From positions 1 through 64,000 of IMG/VR virus record IMGVR_UViG_3300033553_000338: a stretch of DNA of 64,000 nt. One strand, given 5' to 3'. Of the stretch, positions 45,201 to 53,285 are shown one piece after another (positions within the stretch are counted from its first letter, which is position 1; each line of letters begins with the position of its first letter). Under the pieces are notes generated by a model. The model searched no databases and was not told the origin of the DNA. It worked only from the letters and a program-made list of their open reading frames with translations. The stretch comes from a virus. Made by a program: the position numbers and the translations under genes.

Positions 45201-48200
45201 AAAAATCCCTTGAACTGATCCAGAAATCCTGGGTACTCTTCACTCATCTTGTTCAAGTCGAACACGAATTTCGGAAAGAATACCTGGTTCGGTTTCCGTT
45301 GTTTAGGGAATCTACAAACTCCAAGGTTGTTGAAGGTGTAATTGCCGCTGGTGAACCAAGATCCATCAGAAGGGTTATTACTCTCCTCTCTGGATTGGTT
45401 GAAAGATTCAATAACCTCCTTGTTATTGTCGAACATCAGCGGGTTGAAATCCATCCCGATGTAATCAGCCCCGGTAATGGGTATTGGCCGGGTGATAAAG
45501 TTGTTGTTGGAGATGAAGGAAACACTGTAAACATAGGTTTCTTTGGGCCAGTACGCGGCATACCTCTCCACAAACAGGGGATTGTGGTATCCCTGTGTAC
45601 GTGATAAGTTTAACGTTTCCTGAATATCCAGGATGTTTTGGGAATCCAACGAGCCTGATCTGAATTTCTTCAGCTTCTCATTGTAAAAACTGGTAGAGAA
45701 GGTCTGCAGGTTCACATCCTCAGAATCCCCGGGCCAGGCTTCCATGAAGTCTGTAAATTTGTTTCGATCATTCCCCATGGATGGGGTCACAATGATGGAG
45801 GTTCCAACCTTGAATAACTTGTTGTAATCGATATCCTCATGGGTAAAGTTTCCAACGATAAGCCGGTTCTGGATCTGTGCAATGGTTTTGATGGAGCTGA
45901 TCGGTAATTTTTGCTCATCCAGTTTGGCAGCTGGGGCAACCTCACGGGGTTCAAATCCTGTCAAGGTAATCCCCACCTCTGGGCCTTTTATAAGATACTG
46001 ATAATTAACTTTATAAAAGTTTTTCACCAATTGATTGACACCGGTGGCCAGGTCAATGTAGACATTTACGTGATTGAAATAATTGTCAATCCCCGTTAAA
46101 GCAACCTTGATAGCCTTGGTCGTTCTTGATGCTGTCTCCCCTCCCTGGATGGACCCAAGGGTATCACCAAACATGATGGGGATCAGGCCGGTTTCGGCTA
46201 TGAAGTCAGTCTCATTCCCGTCCACCGTTGACAAGGTGAACAGCAGCTTATATCCACCAACCTCAAGACAACCCCCACTGGAGGTTACTTCCAAAACTTC
46301 CGATTGTGGAATAGCATCTTCGGTTTGTACCAGACGGGTAGAAATTTCAACAGTTTCAGAAAAGTATCGGTTGCTTTCTTTGCCCCCGGACCTGCGGACA
46401 ATTTCATATTCAGAATCTTTTCGTGCGGAAAATCCGGAGTTAATCACCCTTGGGGCATGCTCCCCGTCAGTAAAAATTACATTCACCGAACCATCGTACA
46501 CGGGCTGGATTTCCAGCTCCACATAGGAATTCCCGGATAGCTTGATCTGGTCCGTGATGAACGCGGCCTCGTTTAAGTTTTGCAGTGGTTGGTACACCTC
46601 AATCAGTTTGCCCTTAGGATGGCCGTAGTAAGGTGAAGGGAACGTTCCGATCTCCAGGTTGTACCAATTCCCTTTAAAGTTTTCTGTGACCAGGATAGAC
46701 GATCTGACGATACGTTTGAAGTAAGTCGTGCTGTCCTTGGTCTGCCGGCCTGATAAATAAGTCAACCCACCGATGTACAATTCATCCCGGTCATTGCTGT
46801 TCACGGCATAAATGTTTAGAGTTCCTTCATGTCCCATGACTTGATTCAGCGGGATCCTTGTTTCAGTATCTCCATTAATCGTTGCAATGGGAACCAGGTT
46901 GTGAATATTTTTCTCATCCAGGTAGGTGTACGGAGATATAAAAATGTTATAACCTCCGCTTGCATTCGAGGGATCGTGTACAGTCACCAATAGGTCGAAA
47001 TTAGAGACTTTCTTGTCCCCGGACATATCAACGCTCACCTGAAGCTCTAAGTCCTCAAATTTACGAGTAGAATCCACTGTGATCGATTTCTTTGCGTACA
47101 GGTACTTCCCGGATTGGAATCTCCGGACATACAGGCTGTAACTTCCGGGAGGAAGTCCATAGATTACCCCGTTTCCATCCGGATCCACCGGCCTGAAATC
47201 GGAGTAGTCGATAGCAAATTCATACCCGCTATCCTCCACCGGCTTGGATCCGATAGCCCAAGAAGCTACTGCAGGGTCATTGGCCCGGGAATCCACCTTG
47301 AACGTGTCGATACGGTTATCAAACCGGTACATCGACAACCCTGTCCATACTTTTGTGATGGTGAAGCGGTAGTACCCACCTGACCAACTACCTAAATAGT
47401 AAGCATTTCTTGGAGCTACCCTAAACCAGACGTAGTATTTATAGTCTGTAAGTTTCTTTGAAATATTGGCCACATCAACAGAGAAGGAAGTTTCCGCAGT
47501 TGTCCCTAAAGACTTCCACTCCGCTTCGCTGGCTACCTGGTGATTTGCATTATCTGAAACCACGTACTGCACCTCATACGCATTTACGTTGGAATCATTA
47601 GGTTTTGTCCAGGAGAATTGGGCCGAGTATGATTTTAAGGCCGTAGTCTTTGTTTTCAGTGAAGGGATGTTTGCAGGGTAAGTCAACAGCTCCCCGGGCA
47701 CAAGGTTTTCAACCGCTGTGATAATCTCCACCTTCCCGTTTGAATGTAAGTTAGAAGTGGCCGGAGTGACTACGACAGATTTTAACAAGGTGTTGAGGTT
47801 GCTGTATATATCGGATACCAGCGCATCTTTGGTTTCTACAAGGTGAGTTGTAGTAGAATAGGCACTTGCTTCCAGGGACAGTTTGACCTCCCCTTTAGAT
47901 CTGGCCTCTCCCTGAATCTCCAAGTGAATCTGGTCACCTTTCTTTAAGTCCCGAAGCGTTACAGATCCATTCTTGGATATAGAGGAAGATCCGCGATACT
48001 TATCCCCAATCAACCAATCCTCATTACGGTAAGGGATAACATCACTAGGGTACCCGGGGGTATACTCACTTCCATCCTCACGTTCCACACGAAGACGGGC
48101 ATATACGGCAACATGTCTCCAGCTTTTGTGCTTCATCTTTGCCTCTGCAGTTGCAGTAACATTGAATACGTAATTCCCGTCTGCAGGGATCTTATCTCCA

Positions 48201-49123
48201 ACAGGGGTTTTCTGTATTGGGGAATAAACCCAGGTATCACTTAACAATCCACCCCATCCGGAAAATCCACCCATGTTTGCGGTTTCCATGGTAATAGGCA
48301 TTGTTTCAGTGATATCACTGGTATGAGTCAACTTGTCCCTGTCAGCCTCACTGGAATCCTCTGGGTCGGGCTCCGGATTAAATTGCGCTTGATTAATGGA
48401 GTCGTTGTTCCACTGATCGTATGGCGTGATGCCTACATTGTTGGAGCTAACCACCGGAGTTGTTTTATAGTCCGGGTCTGCAATTATAAAGTAGGTGATG
48501 TTGTTGAATGTCTTTGTTCCTAATATGATCTTATCTTCTGACGGTCCCACATTCTCACTTTCGTTGGAAGTCATCTCGGAGAAATAATCGATGGTGCCTA
48601 CCTGGTATCCAATTACCGGAACTCCGTGAACCTGATAATCGATGGAAGCAATGTACTTATCCGGGTTTACTCCAAGCTTAAAGCGGTCACCCTCTGAGTA
48701 CAGGTGCAGTAAAATTGTTTCTACATAAGCAGCGGAGCCATCGGTATAGCTCACAGTGATATCCATGTAGTAATTGTCCAGGCCCTTAAGCTTACTGAGC
48801 ATGTCGGTTCCAGGAGCATATACAAAATAGGACTCCTTGAATTTTACAGGATCCGCACCCATGTCCACTGAAGAGGCTATATCTCTTGTCAGGAGCTCCT
48901 TCTGAAACATCTCAACAACGTTATCCGTTTTGTTGTAATGCTTCTGGTACAGGGAAGTGACCGGGATGGTAGACTTGAGGGACTGGTAAACAAACTTACT
49001 CCCACTCTCCGGAGAGATGGTTACGTTCACGGCATCCAGTAAGGTATCCGGCTGAATTTTAGCCATGTCCCTGTCTGAGATTATCCCGCTGAGAAGGTTA
49101 TTCTCGCTTGTATTTCTTTGCAT
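42233..49123 (-). CDS. Tail stabilisation/muzzle-type protein (2296 aa)
   Basis: The N-terminus ISDRDMAKIQPDTLLDAVNVTI and a C-terminal segment YGIDADHGKIWRTDGSMFEII / SDNRIEVLLKGFLYEM match the crAss-like stabilisation protein (P22 gp10-related), the protein that forms the muzzle around the tail. Around residues 480-600 is a fibronectin type III-like domain (SAQFSWTKPNDSNVNAYEV). Further repeated beta-rich domains make it much longer than usual family members. A large insertion of this kind may enlarge the tail tip or carry receptor-binding parts. The gene overlaps the preceding small gene by 26 nt and belongs to the operon that starts at 49852. Confidence 0.85.
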   Translation of the reverse strand: MQRNTSENNLLSGIISDRDMAKIQPDTLLDAVNVTISPESGSKFVYQSLKSTIPVTSLYQKHYNKTDNVVEMFQKELLTRDIASSVDMGADPVKFKESYFVYAPGTDMLSKLKGLDNYYMDITVSYTDGSAAYVETILLHLYSEGDRFKLGVNPDKYIASIDYQVHGVPVIGYQVGTIDYFSEMTSNESENVGPSEDKIILGTKTFNNITYFIIADPDYKTTPVVSSNNVGITPYDQWNNDSINQAQFNPEPDPEDSSEADRDKLTHTSDITETMPITMETANMGGFSGWGGLLSDTWVYSPIQKTPVGDKIPADGNYVFNVTATAEAKMKHKSWRHVAVYARLRVEREDGSEYTPGYPSDVIPYRNEDWLIGDKYRGSSSISKNGSVTLRDLKKGDQIHLEIQGEARSKGEVKLSLEASAYSTTTHLVETKDALVSDIYSNLNTLLKSVVVTPATSNLHSNGKVEIITAVENLVPGELLTYPANIPSLKTKTTALKSYSAQFSWTKPNDSNVNAYEVQYVVSDNANHQVASEAEWKSLGTTAETSFSVDVANISKKLTDYKYYVWFRVAPRNAYYLGSWSGGYYRFTITKVWTGLSMYRFDNRIDTFKVDSRANDPAVASWAIGSKPVEDSGYEFAIDYSDFRPVDPDGNGVIYGLPPGSYSLYVRRFQSGKYLYAKKSITVDSTRKFEDLELQVSVDMSGDKKVSNFDLLVTVHDPSNASGGYNIFISPYTYLDEKNIHNLVPIATINGDTETRIPLNQVMGHEGTLNIYAVNSNDRDELYIGGLTYLSGRQTKDSTTYFKRIVRSSILVTENFKGNWYNLEIGTFPSPYYGHPKGKLIEVYQPLQNLNEAAFITDQIKLSGNSYVELEIQPVYDGSVNVIFTDGEHAPRVINSGFSARKDSEYEIVRRSGGKESNRYFSETVEISTRLVQTEDAIPQSEVLEVTSSGGCLEVGGYKLLFTLSTVDGNETDFIAETGLIPIMFGDTLGSIQGGETASRTTKAIKVALTGIDNYFNHVNVYIDLATGVNQLVKNFYKVNYQYLIKGPEVGITLTGFEPREVAPAAKLDEQKLPISSIKTIAQIQNRLIVGNFTHEDIDYNKLFKVGTSIIVTPSMGNDRNKFTDFMEAWPGDSEDVNLQTFSTSFYNEKLKKFRSGSLDSQNILDIQETLNLSRTQGYHNPLFVERYAAYWPKETYVYSVSFISNNNFITRPIPITGADYIGMDFNPLMFDNNKEVIESFNQSREESNNPSDGSWFTSGNYTFNNLGVCRFPKQRKPNQVFFPKFVFDLNKMSEEYPGFLDQFKGFFFTRSKRRPDILMQAFLGPVHSTLTDKTVIRDEDPTKYIPTVNNSVNSFKACVPSLFTGLGIMAYEHCVSLSGDDMNWGIKEYNHAGAFIASMVSDKSASESYEDNYQYNEFVDKVPVYKYWLKSGDIFGNFAQAAADFNGKPFGMSLVSSIDTSSYSRFTSTRNILRYLSDVEDVSSLGFETRDEHILQALKPSKLMTENTKTAIKVVPDFRAYGQNTRSPGGFSSLIPFRSLGRIITNEEGQQVLTYLTGAYTPYVGCSAKEELKTGFYDLYPDIAGPISQETLQVIYGSNNNDQHIAITPKMKLKDFINKRVSVAFGTRGDCFITTTVHNVARSLPAISGSPSSNSPQFTGLGQGTTEPNSYRAAAASMSIMATHASNYLNYARHNEIKDEAESASYGGPRTFLPLAGASDSVLRISNGAKQEETTAFNQGFKDNFQGRKYYAVSGSAPFYAKKGANTVAFSGTMSRNSFYNAYRDFDLAASKTYGSEMGEINRMIEYRNNLIVVHSKGTYLVGVNDRELVNGDPNNPVYTKSSNVLSEKPSPLSAKFGSKFPRSVEKSDRFVYGIDADHGKIWRTDGSMFEIISDNRIEVLLKGFLYEMKGKSEIPGERYIASFYDSSKREMVFTIYDKDSQHPNFDTLMQPDVYFFLKNLHNAGLATSGGDLVKSKDLLYHWAEEGWYGEDHSMNHLRREDRIRYVELFLEIYAKIAPGFNSKINNCVTIIYNEDLDIWVTRWSVAPEFMFNHNGTMYSIANKQDTAELPSTTLKFIQDIETGIIAGGSSEILRVNSSLYAPGDSLRRLIWKHEGFNPAIPMFGSFYGKDPVVEFTLAIAQNPTMLKNFEMLTLISNHATPSNIMYVLSGDNPLLNHVMSAPDTRKYGSWEEAEAGYFNHFGVLGDRSVTYPAMFFRQEVRDRRFNPISRANAFYSPGKLEIVMSKGLQPMFISQDAWSRMKFRHFQDSAIKVSIRYESGEEVKVYGIVTTFSA

Positions 49124-49400
49124 ATTGCTCTTTTTTAGACTCTCGTAAATTATTCAGCCGAAGCTTGTTGATGAAATATCGCTCTTTCTTTGACTCCGCT
49201 GTCCGCTGGCTCCTGTAAAAAATGATCCGGTACTTGTCAAAGTTCGCGTTGTTACTTTCTAAACGGACATCGTGGTCCCGGTGAATCAAAGACTGGAGAT
49301 TGGACATCCCTTTCTTTACAATCTTGATAATGGACTCTCGCTCGATGTCGGGATACATGCTTTGCAGATCCTCAATATAATTCTTGTAATTTTTTACCAT
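49098..49400 (-). CDS. Small basic virion/assembly protein, possible crAss-type IHF-like subunit (100 aa)
   Basis: A Lys/Arg-rich helical protein beginning MVKNYKNYIEDLQSMYPDIE and with IIKIVKKGMSNLQSLIHRDHDV. In crAss-like genomes two small genes between the capsid and the stabilisation protein have been called integration host factor-like subunits. This protein and its neighbour sit at that position and fit by size and charge. The homology is by pattern and place only. It overlaps the 152-residue gene by 7 nt and the muzzle gene by 26 nt. Confidence 0.5.
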   Translation of the reverse strand: MVKNYKNYIEDLQSMYPDIERESIIKIVKKGMSNLQSLIHRDHDVRLESNNANFDKYRIIFYRSQRTAESKKERYFINKLRLNNLRESKKEQYAKKYKRE

Positions 49401-49852
49401 ACTCCAATGTTGTTGCTGTACCGTTTTCCTTCATGGAGATTTCGCATCATCTTGGAATACCGTTGTTTATCGAAAATTACCCTAAACTTGTGGCTTGATC
49501 TGTTGGAAGACTTAAATCGGTAAGTAGGTGCATGAGGGGCCTCAACCATTGCATTGTCAAAGGTTTCCATCTGGTTGTTCTCACGCATACGCTTGAGGGC
49601 AAACTCCGGAATCTTCTCAATATATAGCTTCGCATCGTATGCCGGGAACTCAAACACATCACCTTCCACAACATCATCCATCACCAGGTTCATAAAACTG
49701 TGGAACACCCCACGAGCAAGCCGGCATTTATCTGACTTACCATAAGTACGGGCCAGTCTTCCCTTTCCCTTCACAAAGTCATACTTCTCGTAATCAGGGA
49801 ACAGATCCCCTACCCTGGCCATGTGGTTTTTATGGTGTATTTTCTTATCCAT
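49394..49852 (-). CDS. Possible crAss-type IHF-like subunit or tail connector protein (152 aa)
   Basis: A basic protein whose core CRLARGVFHSFMNLVMDDV, then VEGDVFEFPAYDAKLYI resembles the HU/IHF-like arrangement reported for two small crAss-like proteins, with basic flanks (RFKSSNRSSHKFRVIF). The promoter motif lies only 7 nt before the ATG, so its message may have almost no leader. The first gene of an operon with the 100-residue and muzzle genes. An alternative is a tail connector protein. Confidence 0.5.
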   Translation of the reverse strand: MDKKIHHKNHMARVGDLFPDYEKYDFVKGKGRLARTYGKSDKCRLARGVFHSFMNLVMDDVVEGDVFEFPAYDAKLYIEKIPEFALKRMRENNQMETFDNAMVEAPHAPTYRFKSSNRSSHKFRVIFDKQRYSKMMRNLHEGKRYSNNIGVW

Positions 49853-49859
49853 TAAGGAT

Positions 49860-49870
49860 TAATATACGAA
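49860..49870 (-). promoter_or_regulatory. Late promoter motif TTCGTATATTA, joined to a terminator
   Basis: An exact copy on the minus strand, 7 nt before the ATG at 49852. It follows the T tract of a hairpin terminator, and 25 bases (49860-49884) are identical to 51391-51415. Confidence 0.65.
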
Positions 49871-49884
49871 AAAAGCCGGACTTA
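49860..49884. repeat. 25-bp direct repeat, copy 1 (promoter plus half terminator)
   Basis: Twenty-five bases identical to 51391-51415: the late promoter motif and the left arm of the following terminator. The identical unit before two different operons suggests duplication or strong selection of the whole module. Confidence 0.8.
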
Positions 49885-49897
49885 AGGAAGCCGGCTT
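49869..49897 (-). terminator. Rho-independent terminator joined to the promoter motif
   Basis: On the minus strand AAGCCGG pairs with CCGGCTT around an 11-base loop, followed by TTTTTT that runs into TTCGTATATTA. It ends the 237- and 246-residue tail gene operon. Confidence 0.8.
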
Positions 49898-49916
49898 CTA
49901 TGAATTACGCTAGTAA

Positions 49917-50630
49917 TTACTGTAATTTGAAATCCTGGTTATACACCTTGCGGTCGTGCGATGCCCGGACATCCAGTAATTCGTTCCATTGGTTGTCTGT
50001 AATGTAATCCGGAACCCGTGATTGAGCTGTCTTTTTGGATGCTTCCGATTTGAAGTACTTCAGTTTGTTGACATCCTTTAAGCAACCCATGATCAGCTGC
50101 TTTTCCAGGAACATGACAATGGTCTGGTAGGCAAAGGCAATCACTTGCTTTTCGGTAAGCAGCGGAGATCCTGCCTCATCCAGGTACGGAGCTGTCCCAA
50201 CCACGTAGATTTCCCGATCTGTCAGAAGCTCCGAAACGTACAGCGTGGATCCCCCGTCAAAACGAAAGTCCACATACTCCCCTGTTACCTTACCCGATGT
50301 ACTCGAAAAGTCGGTCTTACTGCCCCCAAGCTTATTGGTGGATACAATAAAATCCTCACTGCCCAGGGTCTGAACAGATTTCCAGTCATTATACAGGTAG
50401 GCATTGGTGGTCACGGATTTGATGAATTTGAAATCAACAGGGAGATCGACAACACCCCCTTCGCCTACCATGCATGGGGTCTTTGTAATTGCCTGTACGG
50501 GTCTTACAAGGTTGCGGACAATGTATGAAAAGTCCAGAAAGTCATCGTAATTCATGACAATCCCTTGCTGGGTTATCAGTGCATAGGCCACTTCCAGCGG
50601 CTGATCAGGTGGTGTTGCTCTATTCTCCAT
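49917..50630 (-). CDS. Putative tail ring/neck structural protein (237 aa)
   Basis: A soluble mixed protein with beta-rich centre (EYVDFRFDGGSTLYVSEL, REIYVVGTAPYLDEAG) and helical N-terminus. It is located between the capsid and muzzle genes and is co-transcribed with the 246-residue protein 2 nt upstream. In crAss-like genomes these positions hold ring/tail tube proteins. No exact homology claimed. It ends with a terminator. Confidence 0.55.
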   Translation of the reverse strand: MENRATPPDQPLEVAYALITQQGIVMNYDDFLDFSYIVRNLVRPVQAITKTPCMVGEGGVVDLPVDFKFIKSVTTNAYLYNDWKSVQTLGSEDFIVSTNKLGGSKTDFSSTSGKVTGEYVDFRFDGGSTLYVSELLTDREIYVVGTAPYLDEAGSPLLTEKQVIAFAYQTIVMFLEKQLIMGCLKDVNKLKYFKSEASKKTAQSRVPDYITDNQWNELLDVRASHDRKVYNQDFKLQ

Positions 50631-50632
50631 GT

Positions 50633-51373
50633 TTAGCTGATTTTATCGGCCATGTCTGAAGCTTGAATTGGTGCGTTCATTTGCCGGTAGTAAGTAAGAT
50701 ATCGTTGGGTGATGGTTTCTATAATCTGCAGGATGAGCTGGTCCGGAGCTGCCAAGGCAACTATGTCCTCAACAATACCGTTGGCTACCTGGCAGCACTT
50801 GTATTCATAGATTGCATAAGGATCCCGAAACACTGCTGTAAGGGCAATGGATTTCAGGTACTCCGGAATATTGTATAGATAAGCTTTGTGGTATCCTTGC
50901 TCTGCAGATCCCAGTACCGCGTAGGGCCTGGCTGCTGAAGGTAACAATACCCTGGCCCGATGGCTCTCCCCAAAGTAAATCTTCCAGCTGTACCTGGTCC
51001 TCCGGGAATCCCCAAAGAAGGAATACAGCGGCATGCTTCCTATGCGGAGCATTTCCGGGATACGGACATATTTCACAAGGCTCCCCTCCTCATCAATTTC
51101 AAAACCACTCCCCTCACAACAATCCGATGGATCCCCTTCCAGGATATCCAAACATCCTACGGATTGACTGGCTGGGGTCATCTGAAAACCTTTGGCACAG
51201 GGGCTCCCGTCCGGGGAAAATCCTGCGGTAACCAACGTATTTCTTAACAGCTTAATCTCCTGACGAAGCTGCTCCTTCGGGATGGGTGTATTAGGACTCC
51301 CATGGAGCCCGTCCAGAACATTGTTCATGATTGCATCTGCAATGGCAGATTCTGACCAAACTATCTCATTCAT
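50633..51373 (-). CDS. Putative tail/neck structural protein (246 aa)
   Basis: Begins with a helical N-terminus (VWSESAIADAIMNNVLDGL) and contains a CC-bearing acidic segment (PSDCCEGSG), a Pro/Arg-rich centre and a helical C-terminus (LILQIIETITQRYLTYYRQM). Cysteines are present at several sites (CLDI, CC, KCCQ). It is the first gene of a two-gene operon under the motif at 51391-51401 and fits a tail ring or connector protein by position. No known domain is recognised. Confidence 0.5.
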   Translation of the reverse strand: MNEIVWSESAIADAIMNNVLDGLHGSPNTPIPKEQLRQEIKLLRNTLVTAGFSPDGSPCAKGFQMTPASQSVGCLDILEGDPSDCCEGSGFEIDEEGSLVKYVRIPEMLRIGSMPLYSFFGDSRRTRYSWKIYFGESHRARVLLPSAARPYAVLGSAEQGYHKAYLYNIPEYLKSIALTAVFRDPYAIYEYKCCQVANGIVEDIVALAAPDQLILQIIETITQRYLTYYRQMNAPIQASDMADKIS

Positions 51374-51390
51374 ACTTAATGGTTATGATT

Positions 51391-51401
51391 TAATATACGA
51401 A
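51391..51401 (-). promoter_or_regulatory. Late promoter motif TTCGTATATTA, joined to a terminator
   Basis: An exact copy on the minus strand, 17 nt upstream of the ATG at 51373 and directly after a terminator T tract. Confidence 0.65.
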
Positions 51402-51415
51402 AAAAGCCGGACTTA
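51391..51415. repeat. 25-bp direct repeat, copy 2 (promoter plus half terminator)
   Basis: Identical over 25 bases to 49860-49884. See that entry for the reading. Confidence 0.8.
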
Positions 51416-51429
51416 TTAAAGCCCGGCTT
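51400..51429 (-). terminator. Rho-independent terminator joined to the promoter motif
   Basis: On the minus strand AAGCCGG pairs with CCGGCTT around a 12-base loop, followed by TTTTTT into TTCGTATATTA. The left half is identical to the copy at 49860-49884. It ends the operon of the 273- and 287-residue genes. Confidence 0.8.
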
Positions 51430-51453
51430 GATTTCTTGATTATGTAAAAAAAA

Positions 51454-52317
51454 TTATGGAATCAGAGGGTCCACAATCGGAGTCCATCCTTGCGGAGACT
51501 TCGCGCCAATGGCGTTCAGAGTTTCCCACAAAACTTCTTCCTGAGATTTCAAAAGGAAAATGCAAAAAGATGCGGTTCCTTTCAAACGGTCGTACATACC
51601 CTGAACTTCATGGTTGTAAGACATCGGAATCTCAAAATAGAACTCGTGATACAGGGCCGATTTGATCGGACGGTCTGAACTCAACTCTGCAGTTGGATGA
51701 ACAGTTGCAGCGGTATCCAGGAATTCGTTTTCTTCCAGGTCTTTGCCAGATCCTACAGCGTATGCAGGGGCAGTAGTAACTGCGATAGCGCAAGCTACTA
51801 AACCAGGAAGTTCCGACTGGGTTTCCACGGCAACCACTTTGGGCTCGTAATTGAATCCGCGATGTGCGTTAATCACTTTGCTGAATTCGTCTTCCATAGT
51901 GAAGATAATCTCAGCACCTGCACCGGTTACTGCGAAAGGCAGATCACCAAATTCATCTTCCTGCAGCTGCTTACGCAGTTCAGCAGCGATGTCAGCAGCG
52001 GTTGCACCGGCAATTGCTCGTACATTGTATACAAATTCGCGTCCCGGAGTTGTTTTAAACCGGGCATTCTCCGATGCATAACGGGTAGTCTCGTAACCAA
52101 ATACGAAAGTGATATTACTGGCCACTGCAGGAGCACCTGTAATGGTTGCAGTGAATACCCCTTTAGTAGCGGCAGCTCCATTTGCAGCGGCCACGTTTAC
52201 CATGTCAGCTACAGTGAACTCACCGAAACCGGGAATTCTGAGAAAAGTTGCATCACCAGTTGCACCCCAAGATGCCAAATCGTTAATCAATACTTGTTTT
52301 GTTCCTAAAGTCGCCAT
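51454..52317 (-). CDS. Structural protein, possible auxiliary capsid/head protein (287 aa)
   Basis: An Ala/Thr/Val-rich, beta-rich protein (VFTATITGAPAVASNITFVF, AVTGAGAEIIFTM) with high GC in its codons relative to neighbours, as expected for an abundant virion protein. It sits two genes downstream of the major capsid protein and is co-transcribed with the 273-residue gene. A head decoration or auxiliary capsid role is plausible by position. A tail role is also possible. Confidence 0.5.
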   Translation of the reverse strand: MATLGTKQVLINDLASWGATGDATFLRIPGFGEFTVADMVNVAAANGAAATKGVFTATITGAPAVASNITFVFGYETTRYASENARFKTTPGREFVYNVRAIAGATAADIAAELRKQLQEDEFGDLPFAVTGAGAEIIFTMEDEFSKVINAHRGFNYEPKVVAVETQSELPGLVACAIAVTTAPAYAVGSGKDLEENEFLDTAATVHPTAELSSDRPIKSALYHEFYFEIPMSYNHEVQGMYDRLKGTASFCIFLLKSQEEVLWETLNAIGAKSPQGWTPIVDPLIP

Positions 52318-52335
52318 GTTTTATAGTTTTAGCGA

Positions 52336-53157
52336 TTAATCTACTTGCTGCTTTGTTCTCGGTCCCTTCTTAGTGGTGGCAGCAGCTTCGCCATACACTT
52401 CAGGATTAATTTCTTTTTTGATCTGATTTAAGATCTCTGTGTTTGAAGGATTCTGAAGGTAGCTGATCACAGCATCTTCGTTACCTCCCAGCGGCATGGT
52501 ACCATAAATGAATACCCCGTTTTTCTTTTCAATGACTCCCAGGTCACACGCTCTGTAGAATACCAGAGTCGTAGCAGCTGATCCCTTCTCATACACATCC
52601 AGTACCCGTGCAACTCCATCACGCTCCCGTAAAAGGTGAAGCAGGAATTTTTTGGCACTACCAGGAGATTCCCCGGCCATATCGATACCCAACAGACGGG
52701 CACGGCCAATCAACAGTTCAGGACTATCCTTGTGGACGTACTCCTGGGCTTTGAAGAATCTATCTTCAGTCTCCAGCTCTTTCTGGACCTCAACATCCTC
52801 GTTGAAAACGTAAAACAAAGCATCCTTGGATTGCTGAGCATCATCGAAGCTCATGGCAATTTTTGGATCATGTTGGGCCATGGCCCATAACATACGGTCT
52901 TCGAACCGTTCCAGGTTAAACTGGTAATCATTACGGGCAGTGAAGTGTGTTTTACCAGTGGTAAAAAAGGTCAATTTTTTCTTGTCTTCATCACTAAGTA
53001 CCGGAACGCCTAATAGCCTACCTGTACTGCGGTCCTTTGTGGGTTCAATACGTGCCTTTTGCTCTTTGAAGAACAAGGTCTTTAGCGTGATGATTCCCGT
53101 TTCAGGAATTCCCCTCAGCACATCCTGCGCTGAAATGGGTAAATCTTTCATTTCCAT
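52336..53157 (-). CDS. Structural protein next to the major capsid protein (273 aa)
   Basis: A charged helical protein directly downstream of the major capsid gene. The N-terminus EMKDLPISAQDVL is followed by a KTLFFKEQKARIEPTKD segment. The middle is acidic and helical, and the C-terminal part ends in a TTKKGPRTKQQVD tail. A head or packaging role is inferred from location. No family recognised. It is the first gene after the terminator/promoter unit at 53216-53253, with an unusually long 58-nt leader between motif and ATG. Confidence 0.5.
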   Translation of the reverse strand: MEMKDLPISAQDVLRGIPETGIITLKTLFFKEQKARIEPTKDRSTGRLLGVPVLSDEDKKKLTFFTTGKTHFTARNDYQFNLERFEDRMLWAMAQHDPKIAMSFDDAQQSKDALFYVFNEDVEVQKELETEDRFFKAQEYVHKDSPELLIGRARLLGIDMAGESPGSAKKFLLHLLRERDGVARVLDVYEKGSAATTLVFYRACDLGVIEKKNGVFIYGTMPLGGNEDAVISYLQNPSNTEILNQIKKEINPEVYGEAAATTKKGPRTKQQVD

Positions 53158-53215
53158 ATAAATTGCATTTAAACATTAAACATTTTTTCTTTTCACTAAT
53201 TTAATCATTATTCTC

Positions 53216-53226
53216 TATTATACGAA
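53216..53226 (-). promoter_or_regulatory. Late promoter motif TTCGTATAATA, joined to a terminator
   Basis: A one-base variant of the motif on the minus strand, directly after the terminator hairpin that ends the capsid gene, and 58 nt upstream of the next ATG. Confidence 0.6.
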
Positions 53227-53253
53227 ACACCCGTCAGAAAAAGATCTGACGGG
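53226..53253 (-). terminator. Rho-independent terminator after the major capsid gene
   Basis: On the minus strand CCCGTCAGA pairs perfectly with TCTGACGGG (nine pairs) around a six-base loop, followed by TGTTTCG, a short T tract. It lies 33 nt beyond the capsid stop. Confidence 0.75.
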
Positions 53254-53285
53254 AGTATCGTAAATATAGAGTTTGATCAGCATGA

